A stretch of DNA of 17,552 nucleotides from Methylobacterium sp. (lineage in GTDB: Bacteria; Pseudomonadota; Alphaproteobacteria; Rhizobiales; Beijerinckiaceae). Shown in pieces: positions 14,172-17,552 of the stretch. The translations under genes and the position numbers were made by a program. The stretch is taken from positions 1 through 17,552 of the forward strand of contig JADCCH010000071.1 of NCBI GenBank assembly GCA_020252865.1, read 5' to 3'. Position 1 is the first letter of the stretch. Every line of letters starts with the position of its first letter. The notes beneath the pieces are model-generated. The model was not told where the DNA came from. It searched no databases and saw only the letters and a list, made by a program, of their open reading frames with translations.

Positions 14172-17100
14172 ATGGCGAATGCAATGCCGTGGAGCGTGCG
14201 GGGAATCGACCCTGAAATCCGCGAACAGGCCGTGGAAGCTGCCCACCGCTCCGGCCTTTCAGTCGGCGAATGGCTGAACCATGTCCTGGCGGGCAACCTC
14301 GATGACGAGGATGGCGAGTCCGCGCCTTTGCGCGGCCGTCGGCGCAAATCCTCCCGCGGGGAAGCGCTAAACGAACGACTGGAGCGCCTCGGACGCAACC
14401 GCACTGCCACCGCCGCGCATCGCATGCGCGATTCCGAGCCGGAGAATGGCCGCGTCCTCGATCTGATCGAATCCGCCTTGCAGGCAATCGAGCGGCTGGA
14501 GCGCAAGACCCCCGGGCCTTCCCCGGCTGCTTCGCGCGAATCATCCGATATCAACCGCGTCGTCGACGAACTGGAGCGTCGCCTCGAAGTTCCCCAGCGC
14601 CTGCCGAGCGGCCGTCCGGCGGCCTTCCTGCATCAGGGCCGGATCGAGGATGCCGAATTCCATCGTGCCGTTTCCGAGATTGACGAGCGGCGCCGCATGC
14701 TCGACGAAGCCGCCGCGAGCCGACCGGCTCGGGGGGGCAACAACAACGCCATCGACGCCATGCGCCAGCAACTAGACATCCTGCTCGAGCGCATCGAGGA
14801 TATGCGCGGCCAGGCCGGCCGCGAGACCGTGCCGTTGCAGGAGCGCATCGACCAGATCGCCGGTCGCCTCGAAAACTGGCATGATCGTCCGCATGAGGAC
14901 ACGGCGCTTATTCGGCGCGACCTCGCGAGCCTCGCCGCAACCATCGAAACGCTCTCGCCCCAGCGCCTCCTTGGCATGGTGGAAAATGCCGTTGCGAGCG
15001 TGGCCGAGAAATCCTTCGGCCAGCATCGCAGCCCGCTGCCCGAGCGGCTTCTCGCGCCGATTCTTGAGGTCCAGCAGGAAATCCGCGATATCCTCGGCGA
15101 ACTTGCTTCATCCCGCTCGTCGGATCGGCTGAGCCAGGAGGTCAATCTCATCGCGCGGCGGCTCGATGAGATCAGCCGCCAATCGACCGACCCCGCGCGC
15201 ATCGAGGATGTGCTGCGCGAGACCAACGCGATCAAGAGCCTCATCGGACAGGTCGTGCGGTCCCAGCCGCTGGAGGGCCTCGTCTTCCAGATGGAAACAC
15301 TCGGCAAGCAGCTCGAGAATTTCCGCTCCGATCCGGACCGCCGCGCCGAGCGCGCGGTGATGGATGCCGTCGAGGAAATCCGCGACCGGGTGGAACGGCT
15401 TGACCCCAAGGCCGCTTTCCAGTCACTCGAGCAGCGTCTCTCCGCCATCGCGGCCATCGAACATCGCCTTGGTGCCCTCACGGGCATCGAGCGCCGCCTC
15501 GATGAAATTGCGCGCGACGTCAGCCGGATCGCCAAGGCACAGCAGCCTTTGCCGCACCTTGATTCCATCGCAGAACGGCTGGAGCGCATTGACCGCGTGC
15601 TCGGCGACACGCGAGGCCAGCCACTGGCGGCCTTCGGCAGCCTCGCCGAGAAGATCGAGAAGCTCGGAACCTCGCTCGACCGGGCGCAGGCACCTGCGGT
15701 CAGCGATGAGCTGATGGACCTGCTCGAGCGCCTCTCGGCCCGCATGGCGGAAGCCGAAACACGCTCGGACACGCATACGCTGGATGCGCTCCAGCATGAG
15801 ATTTCCCGTCTTGGCAAGAAACTCGACATGCCCACCGGCGCGCCGGCCGGCCTTGAAGGCCTCCAGAAGGCCGTCGAGACGCTGATGAACCAGTTCGATA
15901 CGGCCCGCACCGATCTGCGTGAAGCCGCAGCCGAGGCCGCCGAACGCGCCGCGCGCGAGGCCATCCGCTCGATCGCGCGCGACGAGACCACCGATACGCT
16001 CGCGGCGGAGGGTCTGCTTCTGCTCAAGCGCGATCTCGGCGACTTCAAGACCGCCCAGACTGAAGCTGATCGCCGGACGCGCCAGACGCTGGAAGCTTTG
16101 CATGGCACGCTTGAAGGCCTCGCGATCCGTCTCGGCGGCATGGAGACCGGCCTTCCGGCCCCTGCGCCACGGCCGGCGCCGAGGCCGCCATCTGCCCCGG
16201 CTCCTGCCCCGGTTCCTGCCCCCGCCCCTGCCCCCGCTTCTGCTTCGGGGATGCCACGCGCGGATATCCCGGCTCCGGCCCTGCCGCCGGCAACTCCGAT
16301 GCGGATGCCGGAAACCACCCAGAAATCGGCTCCCTCGCCAATGGCCTCCCGCGTGACCGCCTCGGCGGATGTGCTGGACGATACCCCGGATCTGCCGCTG
16401 GAACCCGGCCTGCGTCCAGGACAGCCGCGCCCGGCCGACGGCATGCCGGGGACATCCGGCGCGCAAGCGTCGACGGCTGCCGATCCTCGTGCGAATTTCA
16501 TCGCGGCTGCCCGTCGTGCCGCCCAGGCTGCTGCAGACCAGAGCCAGCAGGTTCTCGCCGACGAGAAGACCGACCGGAAAGCCGCCAAGGCCGCCCGCAA
16601 GGCGGCGAAGGCGGCAGCGGTCGCGGCCGGAACAGACGGAGCCCCCCGGGCCTCGTTCCTGGCCCGCGCTCGCAAGCCGATCCTGCTCGGCCTCGCCGCA
16701 CTCGTCCTCACCCTCGGTGCCATGAAGGTTTTCCTGACGCGAGACAGTGGCGAGGCGCCTGCTCCACCCGCGCCACCCGTGATCGAGCGCCCTGCCGCCG
16801 AAAAAATCGAGCCCGCGAAGCCCCAATCGGCGCCGGAGCGCACGGGCTCGATCGCGACCCCGACGGTCGAGCCGTTGGGCAAACGCGCGACGCGGCTTAC
16901 CGATTCAATCCCCATCGCGCAGGCTGATCCGATGACCGTGGGCTCCATCACCGCGGAAGGCACGGCCCGCCCGATCGAGACCGGTCGCGAGGTGCTCGCA
17001 GAACTCGGTCGTGAAACGAAGATCGTCGGGCAGGATCGCCTGCTTGACACCGCAACCGCCGGCAATGCCGCGGCCATCTTTGATCTGGGCTCACGGCTTG

Positions 17101-17552
17101 CGGATGCACGCGGCGTGGCGCGCGATCCGAAGCTTGCGGCCCGCTGGTTCGAGCAGGCGGCGGCACAGGGTCATGCCCCCTCGCAATATCGCCTCGCGAG
17201 CCTCTATCGCGAAGGGCGCGGTGTGGCAAAGGACGCCGCGCTGGCCTTCCAGTGGTTCGATCGCGCGGCAGCGCAAGGCCACGTGCTGGCCATGCACAAT
17301 GCCGGCGTGCTGCTGGCTGAGGGTGTGCATGGCGCGCCGGATTATGCCGGTGCAGCGCTCTGGTTCCGCCGCGCCGCCGAGCACGGCGTGAAGGATAGTC
17401 AGTTCAATGTGGCCATCCTCTTCGCCCGCGGACTTGGCGTGAACCAGGATCTCGGCGAGGCCTATCGCTGGTTCTCGCTCGCCGCGATGCAGGGCGATCC
17501 AGATGCCGGCAAGAAGCGCGATGACATCGCGGCGCGGCTTACCAAGGAACAG
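14172..17552 (+). CDS. podJ: PodJ-like polar localization protein with coiled coils, membrane helix and Sel1 repeats (3' end off window)
   Basis: 1127 codons are visible and the frame stays open at the right edge. The N-terminus (MANAMPWSVRGIDPEIREQA..SGLSVGEWLNHVL split around residues 1-40) resembles the conserved opening of alphaproteobacterial PodJ/Sel1 proteins. Residues about 60-650 are charged coiled coils with many ERLERI/RRLDEI heptads. Residues about 663-717 are Pro/Ala-rich, and a Lys/Ala-rich basic stretch follows. One membrane helix lies at about 837-855. After a polar linker, four 36-residue Sel1 repeats begin near 965 (ARWFEQAAAQGH, FQWFDRAAAQGH and so on) and would be periplasmic. 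This order matches PodJ, which organises the new pole for flagellum, pili and division-related proteins. The C-terminus, often peptidoglycan-binding, is not seen. No better start exists upstream: the frame is open to a stop at 14061 but has no ATG or GTG. The ribosome site is weak. Confidence 0.85.
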   Translation, partial: MANAMPWSVRGIDPEIREQAVEAAHRSGLSVGEWLNHVLAGNLDDEDGESAPLRGRRRKSSRGEALNERLERLGRNRTATAAHRMRDSEPENGRVLDLIESALQAIERLERKTPGPSPAASRESSDINRVVDELERRLEVPQRLPSGRPAAFLHQGRIEDAEFHRAVSEIDERRRMLDEAAASRPARGGNNNAIDAMRQQLDILLERIEDMRGQAGRETVPLQERIDQIAGRLENWHDRPHEDTALIRRDLASLAATIETLSPQRLLGMVENAVASVAEKSFGQHRSPLPERLLAPILEVQQEIRDILGELASSRSSDRLSQEVNLIARRLDEISRQSTDPARIEDVLRETNAIKSLIGQVVRSQPLEGLVFQMETLGKQLENFRSDPDRRAERAVMDAVEEIRDRVERLDPKAAFQSLEQRLSAIAAIEHRLGALTGIERRLDEIARDVSRIAKAQQPLPHLDSIAERLERIDRVLGDTRGQPLAAFGSLAEKIEKLGTSLDRAQAPAVSDELMDLLERLSARMAEAETRSDTHTLDALQHEISRLGKKLDMPTGAPAGLEGLQKAVETLMNQFDTARTDLREAAAEAAERAAREAIRSIARDETTDTLAAEGLLLLKRDLGDFKTAQTEADRRTRQTLEALHGTLEGLAIRLGGMETGLPAPAPRPAPRPPSAPAPAPVPAPAPAPASASGMPRADIPAPALPPATPMRMPETTQKSAPSPMASRVTASADVLDDTPDLPLEPGLRPGQPRPADGMPGTSGAQASTAADPRANFIAAARRAAQAAADQSQQVLADEKTDRKAAKAARKAAKAAAVAAGTDGAPRASFLARARKPILLGLAALVLTLGAMKVFLTRDSGEAPAPPAPPVIERPAAEKIEPAKPQSAPERTGSIATPTVEPLGKRATRLTDSIPIAQADPMTVGSITAEGTARPIETGREVLAELGRETKIVGQDRLLDTATAGNAAAIFDLGSRLADARGVARDPKLAARWFEQAAAQGHAPSQYRLASLYREGRGVAKDAALAFQWFDRAAAQGHVLAMHNAGVLLAEGVHGAPDYAGAALWFRRAAEHGVKDSQFNVAILFARGLGVNQDLGEAYRWFSLAAMQGDPDAGKKRDDIAARLTKEQ
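16158..16320 (+). repeat. Pro/Ala-rich low-complexity tract in the PodJ-like gene
   Basis: Alternating Pro-Ala codons form near-tandem hexamers (cctgcc and variants), densest at about 16190-16250. At protein level this is an extended PAPAP-type linker between the coiled-coil region and the basic juxtamembrane stretch. Such tracts expand or contract by slippage. Confidence 0.75.

Noticed and set aside
16190..16250. Short tandem repeats considered as a CRISPR or VNTR array
   Set aside because: The hexamers encode a Pro/Ala linker in frame. There are no spacers and no repeat palindromes.
14633..17077. 814-residue minus-strand open frame
   Set aside because: A long Ser/Arg/Ala-rich frame antisense to the PodJ-like gene. 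The plus strand shows heptads, a membrane helix and Sel1 repeats, so the minus frame is a codon-bias artefact.

Overview
The window looks like chromosomal DNA of a motile, GC-rich alphaproteobacterium, probably of the Hyphomicrobiales (Rhizobiales). The signs are high GC, codon use strongly biased to G/C at third positions, an alphaproteobacterial-type flagellin, a PodJ-like polarity protein, a candidate CtrA box and clustered GANTC sites. The genus cannot be fixed from the sequence. No tRNA, rRNA, CRISPR array, insertion sequence or integrase was seen.

Left part (1-5456): a secretion cassette. On the minus strand, running off the left edge, is a pectate lyase-like beta-helix enzyme (family PL1 features) with EF-hand-like calcium motifs, a type I secretion target-like module, a proline-rich linker and RTX glycine-aspartate repeats. 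It has no Sec signal peptide. Divergently transcribed from a shared 388-bp regulatory gap are a PrtD-type ABC exporter and a PrtE/HlyD-type membrane fusion protein. Their reading frames overlap by one base and end at an intrinsic terminator. The simplest reading is a dedicated type I system exporting the neighbouring lyase. No outer-membrane TolC-like gene is present in the window.

Next (5591-6760) is a stand-alone acyltransferase-3 membrane protein, probably O-acylating a surface or extracellular sugar. It is convergent with a minus-strand fatty-acid beta-oxidation cluster (6818-12123). In transcription order this cluster is acyl-CoA dehydrogenase, thiolase (fadA), and the bifunctional enoyl-CoA hydratase/3-hydroxyacyl-CoA dehydrogenase (fadB). 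Together the three cover the whole beta-oxidation spiral. A strong intrinsic terminator lies between the first and second gene.

Right part (12333-17552): a minus-strand flagellin gene with its own terminator, then a divergent small unknown gene of 66 codons. After this comes a large plus-strand gene cut by the right edge. It encodes an N-terminal conserved segment, long coiled coils, a Pro/Ala linker, one membrane helix and periplasmic Sel1 repeats, which is the architecture of the polar organizer PodJ. Its upstream region holds terminator hairpins, a near-consensus CtrA box and a cluster of GANTC (CcrM) sites, suggesting cell-cycle control. The window is otherwise a fairly ordinary accessory-plus-core mix. 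The most distinctive item is the RTX-tagged pectate lyase with its own exporter. The two genes cut by the edges (1-1933 minus, 14172-17552 plus) are the easiest to miss, because long antisense open frames overlie them.
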